The translations under genes and the position numbers were made by a program. A DNA stretch of 64,000 nt, taken from NCBI GenBank assembly GCA_021234155.1, contig JAJEKV010000079.1, positions 3,012,261-3,076,260 of the forward strand. Reading direction: 5' to 3'. How positions within the stretch are numbered: the stretch's first letter is position 1; every line of letters starts with the position of its first letter. This DNA comes from Isoetes taiwanensis. Taxonomy: Eukaryota > Streptophyta > Lycopodiopsida > Isoetales > Isoetaceae. The notes below the pieces were generated by a model, which saw nothing but the letters and a program-made list of their open reading frames with translations, did not search any database and was not told the DNA's origin. Of this stretch, positions 47,007 through 58,743 are shown piece by piece.

Positions 47007-48604
47007 TCACCGTATACAAACAGGAGTTCATCCCCCATACCAGCTCCATGCTAATATAGGGCCCTCCACATGACACTGCAACCGTGACGGGTTCCAGTGG
47101 GAAGAGTGGAAGGGTCATTGCACCCCGTCTCCCTCAGGGCCTACCTAGCTGCGGAAGCGTAAACATACATGTCAGTAGCACATACATCAACATCATATGA
47201 CCATCACGAAGGATGGCCCTCCACATATCTGCAAAGACAAAGATCAGCACATCACATAGGGAATCGTACCCAAGGCTCAGACTCAAAGGGATGACTGACG
47301 GCTTGGGTCTCCAGAGTTCATTGCAGACAGAATTCATGGCAATGGATTTGGCTGGCATATGAACATGGCTTAGGGTTGTCCACTCCATCCGCCCCTCCTG
47401 TGCACACTTTGCAGAGTAGGCTGAAAAGTGTTGGGACCTGACTGTAGCCCGCCGGATGCATAGCCAAGGGGGCTATATCCTGGGTTGCATCTCCCCAGTT
47501 CCGATGGGGCAGGTAGGGATCACTCCCTCCAGAGATCTCCATGCTGGCTCAAGGTGACTAGAGGGCCACTGCCCGTATTCGACTTGAACTCAATGGAAGG
47601 TCATATTCACCACCTCACGAGTGTCGAGCCCATGCCTTGCCCACACGCCAGTGGGTGCTTCATTGGACCTAGTCACAGTGACCCCCGGCAGTCTTTACAC
47701 ACCAGAGGGGTCGTTCAAGAGTCAGAACATGAACCTCCTTATAAGCCAGGCTGGCCCCTTCACCCACAACCCGGTGTGGCTCTTGTGCACAGGCCGCAAC
47801 TACAGTGTGCTAGAGAGGCTACTCTAGGAGCATCAACTACAAGGCTTTAGGTCTCTACCCCCCTTCCCAATACAAGGAGTTCACAGAGATACATCATCCA
47901 AATACATCACAGAAGAACTAAAGAACATAGATCTAATCTATATCATAGAGTTAGGTTCTTTAGTTAGAGTCTGCATATCTACTCATCTAGAGATCTAGAT
48001 AGCTGCTAAAGGCGATTTAATAGGCTAAACCCATCGATACAATGACCGGGAAAATGGTTTAGACCATTAAATCGACTACATACCCCGATCCATGAGTTGC
48101 TCCTCGACTGAGTTCGACCATCCCTCTTGAACTGCTTTCGAATCAAGGGAAACTAATGGTGCCATTCTCTCGGGGCGGAGTCCGGGAGGCGGATTTTGAC
48201 TCATAGAGCAGCCAAAGCGAGCTCTAAAACCCTAGGAACGAAAATGGGCAAGTTAGGGTTCTTCTACTTAAATAGGCAAGGGTTGGGACTTAGGGTTTCC
48301 AATTATCCCTTTAGGCATGTGGGATAATTGGAAATGGGCCCACTTGCCTTTAATAGCTAGGTGGCCAAATGTGCCTACATGGAAATGTGTGCACCTAAAT
48401 GTGCCCACATGGAAATGTGTGCACCTTAATAAATGTGCATGTGCACATTAATAAGAAATGCACATACCTAGCAAGTTGCCCCCTAGGGCTACTCACCTGG
48501 CTACACGTCGGCGTCTTGGCGTCGGTTGGAGTGGCGTTAATGCGGCGTGAGAAGACGATGCGATATGCGTCCCGGGACCGTATATCGTGTCTTTGAACGT
48601 CACA
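47007..48604 (-). mobile_element. LTR A of a minus-strand LTR retroelement (first 33 bp on the plus side missing)
   Basis: Homologous to 57173-58743. Its left boundary here lacks 33 bp present in LTR B (57140-57172). On the plus strand it ends ..AACGTCACA at 48604; on the element strand it therefore begins TGTGACGTT. A TATA-like TTAAATA (48268-48274, TATTTAA on the element strand) lies about 330 bp inside, as expected for a U3 promoter. Short plus and minus frames inside are not believed to be genes. Confidence 0.85.
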
Positions 48605-48658
48605 TTCTCCCCACCTTGAAATGATGCTGTCCGCAGCATCGTGGGTCTCCCCACCTTG
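48605..48658 (-). promoter_or_regulatory. Polypurine tract, duplicated
   Basis: Next to the LTR end, the element strand reads GGTGGGGAGAA followed by TGTGACG, the classic second-strand priming site of plant Ty3-type elements. A second near-identical tract (CAAGGTGGGGAGA) lies about 40 bp upstream on that strand. The same doublet flanks LTR B at 58744-58800. Confidence 0.85.
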
Positions 48659-51600
48659 GAATCTTCCTAACCTGCAATCAACCTGATGCATACGATATAC
48701 TACTATTATACTTACACATTTATTAAGATTACCTTAAGGTAATATTTTTAAATTATTATTACGCCATTACATTATCAAATAACTTGTCAATTCGTAACTT
48801 CTATTAAAACAGGGTACTTATTAGTCCTCGTTATTATAACATTTAGTTTATCACAATTTAACACTTTCATATACAATTATTATTTAAGGTACTCTTCATT
48901 CCTTGCAACACATTCCAACAAAATTTGTGTTGCAAGTCCTCGCACCTTAAAATCCTGCATTAATTTTACAATATCTATAATTACATACTTACTATTACTA
49001 TCTTAATTATTAGAATTACTCTAAGGTAATGTTTAAGACATTACTGTACTATTTCATTACCCAATTAACTTATCACTTCATAACTTAATCTACGCAAGGT
49101 AATTATTAACCTTACTTAACACAACATTTAAGTTTATCAAAGTTTATCAATTTCATACAAAATTTACACTTCTAAGGTACTCTTCATCCCTTGCAACACA
49201 TTATGACTAAATTGGTGTTGAAAGTTTTCGTAGCTCGACCTCCTTGCCCTCCCGGGGCTCTATTGGCTGCAGTGGACCTCACGTTATTACTATTTTAATT
49301 ATTAATAAAATTTTGGTTATATGGTGACCACCCCACCTATCTACATGGATGCATGGCTAATCTCCGGCAGGGAAGAGGGTGAATCTTCCATTATGGCGTG
49401 GAGACAGCGCCTATATGCCTATATGCTCATGCCTACACCTCTAGTTGCCCGGCGTGGAGGATATCCTTCCCGCGTGGGGGCGTGAAGGATAGATTCCTCC
49501 TATCAAAGCATATATGGGGCTAAAGGTGCCTTTCCTATCAATGCCTTTCTCTCGAGGTCGTTTACTTCCGTGGGACAGAAGTAGACTTTCTAATCTACCT
49601 TCCACTCGTCCAAGCGGAAACGCGGTCATGCCTACATTGACATTACACCACGCCCTAGAGATCAATCGTAGTGGTCTCATCATCGGTAACAACGCATGCA
49701 ACCCCTACCTAGCATAGGTTGCATCGTGGATTAATCTTAACTATACAAGCATTTAATCTACACTCAAAGCGACATGCCCGGGTTATTTTTGCTGGCTCCG
49801 TTAATGCATGTGATTAACATAATTACCCTACGGTAATATTTATGAATTAACATTATCATAGTATCGGATACATTACTTCCGATAGTACAATTATATTTAC
49901 TCTAATCTTTGCAATATTTAACGACTTTTAGATCGCGATTACTTAAACAATAACCCTGATTTAGACCTATTGTATTATAGACAGGGTTTTAATTATCATA
50001 CACAAGAATTAGATGTGCTTCTTATTCTCTTCCTTGGGTCCTACATTACCCTTGGAAGTATATCCCTAAGATGCACTTAAGTATATCCGAATTCTATTTT
50101 CTATTTATATTTATAAGGACCTATAGCTATCCTTGGAAGGAATTGCATCCTTGCGAAGGATTAATTAACATGCTACTTCACATTATCGTTGTTATTTAAC
50201 TTATTTCCCTATGATACCTATCATTTTAACAATTTCTATGCAGTTATTAGGGTCTATATTTAACTTATCAATAAGACACATTAAGGCTTATAATACATGC
50301 GCATACTTTACCTAAGGCTAAAATGCATCCACTCATTGAGCCGGCTCCCATAGTTTTGCTCCACTTCGTTGGTGTAGTTCACTACTACGTCAGTCTCGCA
50401 CGTTGAAGGCCTCCTGAGCTATCTATCTATCTATCTTACGCTCTATTCGCTTCGGCCATTGCCGGAGTGAACTCTATTCTACGGTCCGTCAATTCGGTGC
50501 AAGTACGTTCAATCATAAGATTGAGCCCTCCCACTTTCTTCGAAAAGAAAATGGTCATGCACCCCTTCAATGACATTGCACACAACGTCATATCTATTCT
50601 CTCCCCTTAAGAGGTTATACGCTTCTTACTTAGCGCATTAAGTTACTAGCCTTAGCTAACATATATAACCATCTAAGATGGATGCACATATTATGTTATC
50701 ATTTATTTCAATATAGCTATGGGTTACCTACTTAGTTAGAACGATTCTAAACCACAAGGTTTTGTCATCATGACAATTCCTTTTGTCTCAAAAGACTATT
50801 TGATTACTATAATTCTTATTTTAGATGTACCTTGCATGTACTATTATTTTATTATTCTAGAGATTCCCCCTTTCTTAGTTATTTAGCTCTTGGAATATTC
50901 CTACCAATCGAATTGATGTCATCGTAACAAGTTGGCCGGACTTGTTAGATTACTTCTTTTCTTTCGGTTGGATTATTCTTTGGAGGTACTAGATTTATAC
51001 ATGGTTAACAATTATCCTAGTAATGATTCCTTCTTAGCGAGGAGATCAATCTCACCAAGTGGTTTCAATACGTTGGATGTCTGTTAACAATCGTGTATAA
51101 TTATAGTTACTCCTATGCATTTCCTTCCCAATCCTTGACGCTTAGCTCAATATTGGGGCAATCCTTTTAGCCAGAATATCTGGAAATGCCTTCTAATCCC
51201 AATATGGATGTTACCGTCCATACATTAACCTACTAGGCCCCATGGCCTTAGATGCTTGAGCTTGCTAGAAGCTCATCCACTCGTTGCCTGCTTGAAGTAG
51301 CAAGGTAACGTTCTTCCGAGTCGCTCGATACTTCAGTCTCCTTGACGGTGGCTCCTCTTTGATGTAGAGGTTGACTTTGTTCGTTAGAAGCCTCTCATTG
51401 CTGGTGGCTTTGATGGCGTAGTTGATCACTTGAATCTTCCATGCCGCTCTTCAAAAGCCTGAAGATGGCGCCGTTGAAAAAGATCTTTCATCTTGAACTT
51501 TTTGTCTTGGCAGCTAAAGGACGACTCTGTATCCGATATTGTTTCTTCGACTCCATCGATGTCTCATACGTCGAGTCCTGTTGTCGTTATCGTGTTGATT

Positions 51601-52423
51601 GCTTCACCCCTGCAACTTGCATGACATCTCTTCCTTTGATCTGTTACGCTATGGGAGGGAAGGAATAACAAGGGAACTATACATGCAAAACATATAGCTT
51701 ACATAGTTACAATTACTACTAGAGCTATTAGGTCTCCCTTGTGCCTCCCTTCAAGTTGCACACCTACTCCTTGGCAATGTCATCAGTGTTCCTCCCGGCG
51801 CAATGGTGTTGATGATCTATATCCTTCTATTTGCACGTCAGCTCATACTCCCGGTAACTTGTTGATATGCTTGGGCCCTCCGATGTTTGTCGGCTATGGC
51901 ACAACACGCTTTGCATCACATTCCAACTAAAGGTGTGCTTGTCGTTGATGCTTCGACATTTCGGTCTGCTTCGATCCCGTTCTCTCGGGTAATTGTTCTT
52001 TCTTCATGATACTTGGAGCTATTTGGAGGCGTCTCTTGAGGTCGTCTTGGCGATTCCTTTGGCTATACTCCTCTGGAGTTGTTCTCTTCTAGCTTGTTCT
52101 TTGAATCGTCCATCCTTGGGTTCACCAAGTTGCAAAGCAAGCCCGTGTGCAAGTCATCGACTTCGTCTCACCTAATTGCTTCTCCATCGAGCTTCAATCC
52201 TCCTTGTTTGATCCCCTCAATCACATGGCTTGGATGTCACGTTGCTTGCGATGCTATCCGTCTTCTTGTCTTGAGGTACCCTCCGGTGACTTTGATTGTG
52301 CTCGTCGGTTTGATCCTCCCGTTGCCTCTAGGGGCTCGTGGAAGAAGTCGGTTGCTAGCACTTCTCCGACTTTCATTCGACCTTTGTCTCTCTATGCATG
52401 TCGGCCTCTCCGCAAGTAAAGCT

Positions 52424-52642
52424 TCATGGCTCTTCTCCCTGGCGGCGATGTTGTTCGGGATGATGGATCCTTATATCTGCGCAGCTTGACCCTTGAGTTG
52501 AAGAAGTACCTGCCTTAGATATGCTCTTGTCGTTGAATGGCCTGGCTATTATCTTGAACTCTCTTTTTGCCGAAGGTGCTTTAGTTGCTATCCTTGTCGT
52601 TAAGGTGTCGAATGCTTCTACCTTGGGCGTTTGACGTGCCAC
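52424..52642 (-). CDS. Hydrophilic frame in the retroelement interior
   Basis: A 72-codon minus frame (TPKVEAFDTLTTRIATKAPS, KREFKIIARPFNDKSIS) is conserved in the second unit at 62863-62591 with few amino-acid changes, although neighbouring frames are broken. Conservation is expected from the recent duplication and does not itself prove function. It may be part of a gag-like protein. Confidence 0.3.
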   Translation of the reverse strand: MARQTPKVEAFDTLTTRIATKAPSAKREFKIIARPFNDKSISKAGTSSTQGSSCADIRIHHPEQHRRQGEEP

Positions 52643-53570
52643 ATGTCGGAGATATGATCGGCTTCTTCTCTTCTAATTACTGGTAGGAGTGCTGACGGCC
52701 ATCACCTAGTTCTTGAAGGCATATCTCCTCGTCGCGGTGCCTTTTGTAAGTGCATCTCCATCTAATCCACGTGTCATAGCACATCCCCCTATATTACCGC
52801 AAGTTGGAATTATGGTTGTCGAGATGTTGCCTTCTTAGTTGGCTTGTTGATGTTGGGGCGTTCCTCCTTCCATTGTTGAGGCCACTCATGTGATAAGTTC
52901 GTCAAGTGCTGCCACTGCTACAAGAGGTAGTGTTGCACCCTGACGATGTCCTGGTGCAGTGCTGATGCTCTTGACATGACCGGTGTTGTCTCTTGTTCTG
53001 ACATTGGGTGGACGAGCGATCTTCTACTTGAGGGCAGTTCCCGAAGTGTTTGGAGTCGAAGTTTTGCTTGGGCTCTGGTCGTTTCTCCCTCGTACTTGCT
53101 CTTCCATTTTGATCTTGGGCTATGGTTGTGCTTCCTTGTTTCCTCCTTTGGTAGTCGAAGTGAAGGAGCTTCCTGATCTAAGCGCTAAATCTGTAAAACA
53201 TGACTCTAAACCCCTGTTTCTCCACTATATATGTGGACATCCTAGATATACAATAGACATATACGCATTTACATTGGGATTTTAATTCATCCACTTTTGC
53301 AAAACAACTACGAAGATCTACCTAATTATTTATACTCCTCTAGGTTTTCCCTTCCTCCTATCGCATTTGATTCTTCGGTTTTGCTGCATCTTCTTCGTTC
53401 AGGTTGACTCCGGGATTTCTTGAGATGCTGCTACTATTGTTGAGCTTCATGTCTGATCCGAGCTGATCACCTCAAGTTGCGAAGAGTGTTCGTCGATGTG
53501 ATCCCTTGAAAAAGATGTTCCTCCTTATTGTGTATATTCGTCGCGAGGAATGCGGTAACCGCTCACGTCC

Positions 53571-54035
53571 CTACATGCGGTGTATCGTTGCAAGATTGCT
53601 GATTTGCGGTGCCATTGATCGAGCTTGAGTAGGATCACCTAGCTGTTGCAGTTGGGCATTCTTGGATGTCTTCGAAGCTCTGAGATCATGGTCGGTAGGC
53701 AGGCATTGGCATTCCTCCGCAGGTTGAATTTCTGAGTGCGACTCCTGTTGCTTGGGCTTTGCTTCATTCCGAGGTGCCTCTCCTGTGCCTGGAAGTGTGG
53801 TCATCTCTATTGTCCCTACCATGGCTCCTTCTGGTCGCCTTTGCATGATTTGTATCTGCTGGCTAGGTCGTCTCCTCCGTCCTTTGGGTCCTATCCATTC
53901 GAATCTCGCACTCCTTGGCTGACGTAGTAAGGTCGTCCTTCCTTTCCTTTCTAGGTGTTTCTGTATCCAGAATTCTTGTTCGAGCAGAATATTCTCCTCC
54001 TTGATCTTCCCCCTAATGCTGATATAGGCCTTCAA
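53571..54035 (-). CDS. Longest minus-strand frame in the retroelement interior, gag-like candidate
   Basis: 154 codons beginning in 'LKAYISIRGKIKEENILLEQ', then basic and Gln-rich ('GPKGRRRRPSQQIQIMQRRP') and an acidic Cys-containing tail. Hydrophilic, basic composition and position toward the primer-site side fit a gag-type nucleic-acid-binding protein. No CCHC knuckle or known domain is visible, so function is not assigned. The open frame extends upstream of the ATG. Confidence 0.3.
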   Translation of the reverse strand: MKAYISIRGKIKEENILLEQEFWIQKHLERKGRTTLLRQPRSARFEWIGPKGRRRRPSQQIQIMQRRPEGAMVGTIEMTTLPGTGEAPRNEAKPKQQESHSEIQPAEECQCLPTDHDLRASKTSKNAQLQQLGDPTQARSMAPQISNLATIHRM

Positions 54036-55436
54036 GTTGGAGATGTTCCCTGATATGCGTCTCCTCCCCTCGTGGCCTCCTGCTGGTGCAAGGGAGCTAG
54101 AAGCTCATCTTGGTCAGCCTTACTAGGTGCTTTGTGGTTGCCTAGCTTGGTTACTCCTTTCGTTGACGTTGCATGACATTAAGCTGAGCTGGCGGGCTGC
54201 AATGTCGTGGTTGTCTTCCCTCTCGGTTTTATCGCGGCTCTCTGTGTCGTCATGACTTCTCCCCTCGACGAAGATTATGCCTTCGACCCTAGCTTCGTGA
54301 TGCTAACGGCGGCATCGATGTCTAACGTGTTCCTGCACTGTATTTTGCTTTGCCTTGCATTCTTCCATTTTGAAACTTCATTGGCGTCGAGTTGGTGAAG
54401 GCGTCGAGATCCTCTTCCTGATGTGAGCTCGTGGACTGGTAGCCGGGAGGTTGACATCTAGAAAATTCTTGATGCCGTTGGTTACCAATTATTCTTCCCA
54501 TTTGATGAAGATTGATGATAGGCCGGTGGTGTCCTGTTCTACTCGTTTGTCGGTTGAGGTGTTTGTCGTTGTGCTTCCCTCTCTTGGAGTGCATCTTTTC
54601 GGTCTCCTCTCCTTATCCTGTCGTACATCGGCCGGGACCTTGATGTCTTCAAGAAGTTAAGCCTCTAGCTCTTACGTGGCTCGCCCCCGCCGAAAAGCAA
54701 CGCTCGTATTTCCTAGAGTCTAAGGTCTACTTGAAGAGCTCTCCTACAACATTCTGGGCTCTATAAGCAAGCAAGGTGGCTCGAGCAGCATTACTGGAGA
54801 CATATCTATAATCTACAAGTCTATGGATATTAGGACGTGTGGTATGGCATGACATGAGGATTGTTTTGCAAAACCCCCATGATGTTTGAGGCATACCCTA
54901 AGGTCCTAACAAAGTTGGTTTTGGGGGAGTCCAATCTCTACACATGGAGCGGCTTGGGCGGTTCTAGACTCTAGCTTCTTTCTAGGTATCCTGGCAATAG
55001 GGAGTGTCAATGTGGTGGCTATATAAGTCAAACTGTATTAGAAGGACCAATGCATTAGGTCAAGGTTCATGCCTTTGGCATGGCGGAGGTGATGTCACCT
55101 AAGCCAGTTGGACTTGGGTTGCTATCTTTGAGGTCTAGATGACTATAACAAAGGGGTGTTCTTGGGCACTTCTATCTAGGAGTAAGGTATCAGCTTCGAG
55201 CTGAGAGCAATACTTGCGAGCTACTAATGGGGTAGGCTTCTATCTACAAACAAACTACAGTTTGGAAAAACAATTCAAGGGTTTGGGCAATTTTGGTCAA
55301 TTTGGGCTAGGGTTTGACATTTCTAGCCTAATTTGAGGTCATAAATGGATTCTAGGCTATCTAATGGTCCTATTGCAACAAATTTCAGGCGATTTGGAGC
55401 TCTGTAGCTCAAGTTATGGAGGTTCAAAGTTTGGAG

Positions 55437-55710
55437 GTCTCACAGGTTGCGCCTCGCTTCAAAACTAACTTTTTGTTTTGCGACCAGGCGCGAGCTGTGA
55501 GACATCAGTCTCATTTCGATCAAAGGTGTCTAATTTGGGTAAACTAATGGTGTAAGGATGATGGGCTCATCAAATTAGGCAGAATCGACCCCTTATTGGG
55601 TCAATTTGGAGCTGTTTTGGTCAAGTTTGGTAGGGTCTCACGGCTTAGCCTCGCTTCAAAACTAACTTTTGTTTTGCGACCAGGTAGCGGCTGTGAGACA
55701 TCACACTTTT
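55437..55710. repeat. Duplicated hairpin, TCTCAC...GTGAGA
   Basis: A unit of about 73 bp with ends TCTCACAG and CTGTGAGA and centre CTTCAAAACTAACTTTTGTT occurs at about 55437-55509 and 55635-55707. Each can fold (the ends and the GCGCCTCGC / GCGACC..GCGAGC parts are complementary). 'gtctcacagcctatttta' words recur at 56440 and 56578. It lies in the leader of the LTR element. Confidence 0.75.
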
Positions 55711-55721
55711 TGGTCTGAGAG

Positions 55722-56935
55722 TATCCTATTTTACTAAAAAAAACTACTACTTGCTAACTCGTCCTAATTACGCAAGATTTGACACATAAACTACTCAAAA
55801 TTATCATGTATTAACAAAATTATTGATTATTTACAACATATCTACTGGGGATCTCCCTTAATTAAACTAGCTAATTACATGCCTTCCCTCATGAGGGTTA
55901 CTCGCTTCGCATGAACAGTGCAGGCTGTTGAGTCTTCAAAATGTTGGACCGGCTTCTGCTCTGCTGCTTCTTGAGCCTTGGCCTCCCGCTCTCGTTCTGC
56001 CCTCTCCTCTTCTTGTTTCCTTCAGCCTCCTTGGCCTCTGGCTGTTTTGCCTTGTCGAGAAAGTCGAGCGGTCTGTTTGGTGCGCATCATGTCGATCGGA
56101 GTCCTAGTGTCTATCAAGATGCTCTCTCTATCTAGCTTAAGGGTCTTGGTTCTAAGTCTAAGGCTTAGCCATTAATATTATCTAACATTATTAAAGCTTA
56201 AATCTAATTAAGAATTATAATTCAAACGCAAACGATGCCCGCCCTCAGTGGTTGGCACGGGGGGGTTTGGGGGTTCAACCACAGGGTGGGAGGTTCAATT
56301 CACCATCTTTGGGGAATTCTTTTAAGATGAGGTTCAAAGAGATTGAAAAACTAGACTAATCTAGCTAGATCCTAGGCTAAGATTCGAATTACCAAGTTAC
56401 TTTTTTAAATTTTATAACTTTTCAAGCTGTTGTCATCAATGTCTCACAGCCTATTTTACTAAAATAAAAACTACTACTTGCTAACTCGTCCTAATTACGC
56501 AAGATTTGACACATAAACTACTCAAATTACCAAGTTACTTTTTTAAATTTTATAACTTTTCAAGCTGTTGTCATCAATGTCTCACAGCCTATTTTACTAA
56601 AATAAAAACTACTACTTGCTAACTCGTCCTAATTACGCAAGATTTGACACATAAACTACTCAAAATTATCATGTATTAACAAAATTATTGATTATTTACA
56701 ACATATCTACTGGGGATCTCCCTTAATTAAACTAGCTAATTACATGCCTTCCCTCATGAGGGTTACTTCCCATGAGCGAACAAAGTTTGCATTGAGTCTT
56801 CAAAATGTTGGACCCGGCTTACGCTCTGCTTTTTTTTTGAGCCTTGGCCTCCCGCTCTCGTTCTGTCCTCTCCTCTTCTTGTTTCCTTCAGCCTCCTTGG
56901 CCTCTGGCTGTTTTGCCTTGTCGAGAAAGTCTTTT
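55722..56935. repeat. Local duplications in the retroelement leader
   Basis: The block CTATTTTACTAAAA...ACACATAAACTACTCAAA occurs at about 55727, 56454 and 56592. A longer block including TCTACTGGGGATCTCCCTTA and CCTTGGCCTCCCGCTCTCGT occurs at 55830-56075 and 56700-56935. The intervening sequence differs, so two duplication events of different length are implied. Confidence 0.85.
56232..56330 (+). mobile_element. Possible tRNA-derived SINE fragment
   Basis: A-box-like CAGTGGTTGGCACGG (56246-56260) and B-box-like GGTTCAATTCA (56292-56302), 46 bases apart, resemble the arrangement of the SINE at 3831. No clear A-tail or target duplication is present. It lies between the two leader duplications, so it may have inserted into one of them. 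Confidence 0.45.
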
Positions 56936-57126
56936 TAGTTTTATTAAGTTCCAATTCACCTAACTGTGCTAATATTAAATTCCAATCCAGTTAACTGTTA
57001 CTAGCTTAGCATAAACTACAAAAATGAGAAAAAAAAAATTTCCCACTTTCCGAGGTTCGAGGATCCTATCAAGTTAGTACTACTGGGAGCATGGCCAGTG
57101 CTTTGCTCTTGGTCTCCAAGAACATT

Positions 57127-57138
57127 GCTCTGATACCA
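57127..57138 (-). promoter_or_regulatory. Primer-binding site for initiator tRNA-Met
   Basis: On the element strand TGGTATCAGAGC follows the LTR end (..GACGTCACA) after one base. This 12-mer is the usual match to the 3' end of plant initiator methionine tRNA and primes first-strand synthesis. It fixes the element's orientation as minus. Confidence 0.95.
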
Positions 57139-57139
57139 C

Positions 57140-58743
57140 TGTGACGTCCCCTACTCATATATCTGGTTGCACTCACCGTATACAAACAGAGTTCATCCCC
57201 ATACCAGCTCCATGCTAATATAGGGCCCTCCACGTATCAACGCAACCTTGAAGAGTTCCATGGGAAGAATGAAGGGGTCCTTTACCCCTGCCTCCCTCGT
57301 GGCCTACCTAGTCATGAAGCGTAAACATACATGTCGATGTAGTACATACATCAACATCATATGACCATCACGAAGGATGGTCCTCCACATATCTGCATAG
57401 ACAAAGATCAAAGACATCACATAGGGAATCCTACCCAAGGCTCGGACTCAAAGGGATGATGGACGGCTTGGGTCTCCAGAGTTCATTGCGCATGCCGATT
57501 CATGGCAATGGATTTGGCCGGCATAAGAACATGGCATTGGGTTGTCCACTCCATCCGCCCCTCCCATGCACACTTTGCGAGTAGGTCGAAAAGTGTTGGG
57601 ACTGGACCAGAGCCACGGATGCATAGCCAAGGGGCTATATCCTGGGTTGCATCTCCCGGTTCCGATGGGGCGTGTAGGGATCTCTCCCACCGTAGAGATC
57701 TACATGCTGACTCAAGGTGACTAGAGGGCCACTTTGCGCCGTGATTCGACTTGAACTCAATGGAAGGTCATATTCACCACCTCACGAGTGTCGAGCCCAT
57801 GCCTTGCCCACACGCAGTGGCAAGCCATTAGACCTAGTCACAGTGACCCCCGGCAGTCTTTACACACCCGAGGGGTCGTTCAAGAATCAGAACATGAACC
57901 TCCTTATAAGCCAGTCTGGCCCCTTCACCCACAACCCCGTGTGGCTCTTGTGCACAGGCCGCATCTATAGTGTGCTAGAGAGGCTAATCTAGGAGCATCT
58001 ACTACCAAGCTTTAGGTCTCTACCCCCCTTCCCAATACAAGGAGTTCACAGAGATACATCATCCATATACATCACAGAAGAACTAAAGAACAAGATCTAA
58101 TCTATATCATAGAGTTAGGTTCTTTAGTTAGAGTCTGGTATCTACTCATCTAGAGATCTAGATAGCTGCTAAAGGCGATTTAATAGGCTAAACCCTCTTG
58201 ATACAATGACCGGAAAACGGTTTAGACCATTAAATCGACTACATACCCCGATCCATGAGTTGCTCCTCCTCGACTCGAGTTCGACCATCCCTCTTGAACT
58301 GCTTCGAATCAAGGGAAACTAATGGTGCCATTCTCTCGAGCCAGTCCGGGAGGCGGTTTTGACTCATAGAGCAGCCAAAACAGAGCTCTAAAACCCTAGG
58401 AACGAAAAATGGGCAAGTTAGGGTTCTTCTACTTAAATAGGCAAGGGTTGGGACTTAGGGTTTCCAATTATCCCTTTAGGCATGTGGGATAATGGAAATG
58501 GGCCCACTTTGCCTTTAATGGCTAGGTGGCCAAATGTGCCTACATGGAAATGTGTGCACCTTAATAAATGTGCATGTGCACATTAATAAGAAGTGCACAT
58601 ACCTAGCAAGTTGCCCCCTAGGGCTACTCACTTGGCTACACGCCGTACAGACGTCGCCGGTTGGGTGGGAGTAATGCGGCGTGACGAGACAAGATGCGAA
58701 GATATGTCCCGGGACCGTGATATCGCGTCTTTGGAACGCCACA
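57140..58743 (-). mobile_element. LTR B, complete, 1604 bp
   Basis: On the plus strand it runs from TGTGACGTCCCC at 57140 to ..AACGCCACA at 58743. On the element strand it starts TGTGGCGTT and ends GGGACGTCACA, giving near-perfect inverted ends with LTR A. A TATA-like TTAAATA is at 58433-58439. It serves both as the 5' LTR of the unit to its left and as the 3' LTR of the unit to its right, since a polypurine tract follows at 58744. Confidence 0.9.

Larger units (their letters stand above)
48605..57139 (-). mobile_element. Internal region of the LTR retroelement, unit 1
   Basis: 8.5 kb between the LTRs. No YxDD reverse transcriptase motif, integrase HHCC or protease motif was found on the minus strand by eye, so the element appears non-autonomous. 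48660-51300 is AT-rich and non-coding. 51400-54700 is purine-rich on the minus strand with several Gln/Glu/Lys/Arg-rich frames. 54700-57100 is leader-like with local duplications. LTR type, primer site and polypurine tract fit a Ty3-type element. Confidence 0.75.

Noticed and set aside
51441-54660. Plus-strand ORFs in the LTR element interior
   Set aside because: They are Leu/Ser/Cys-rich mirror images of purine-rich minus-strand frames, and the element is oriented minus.
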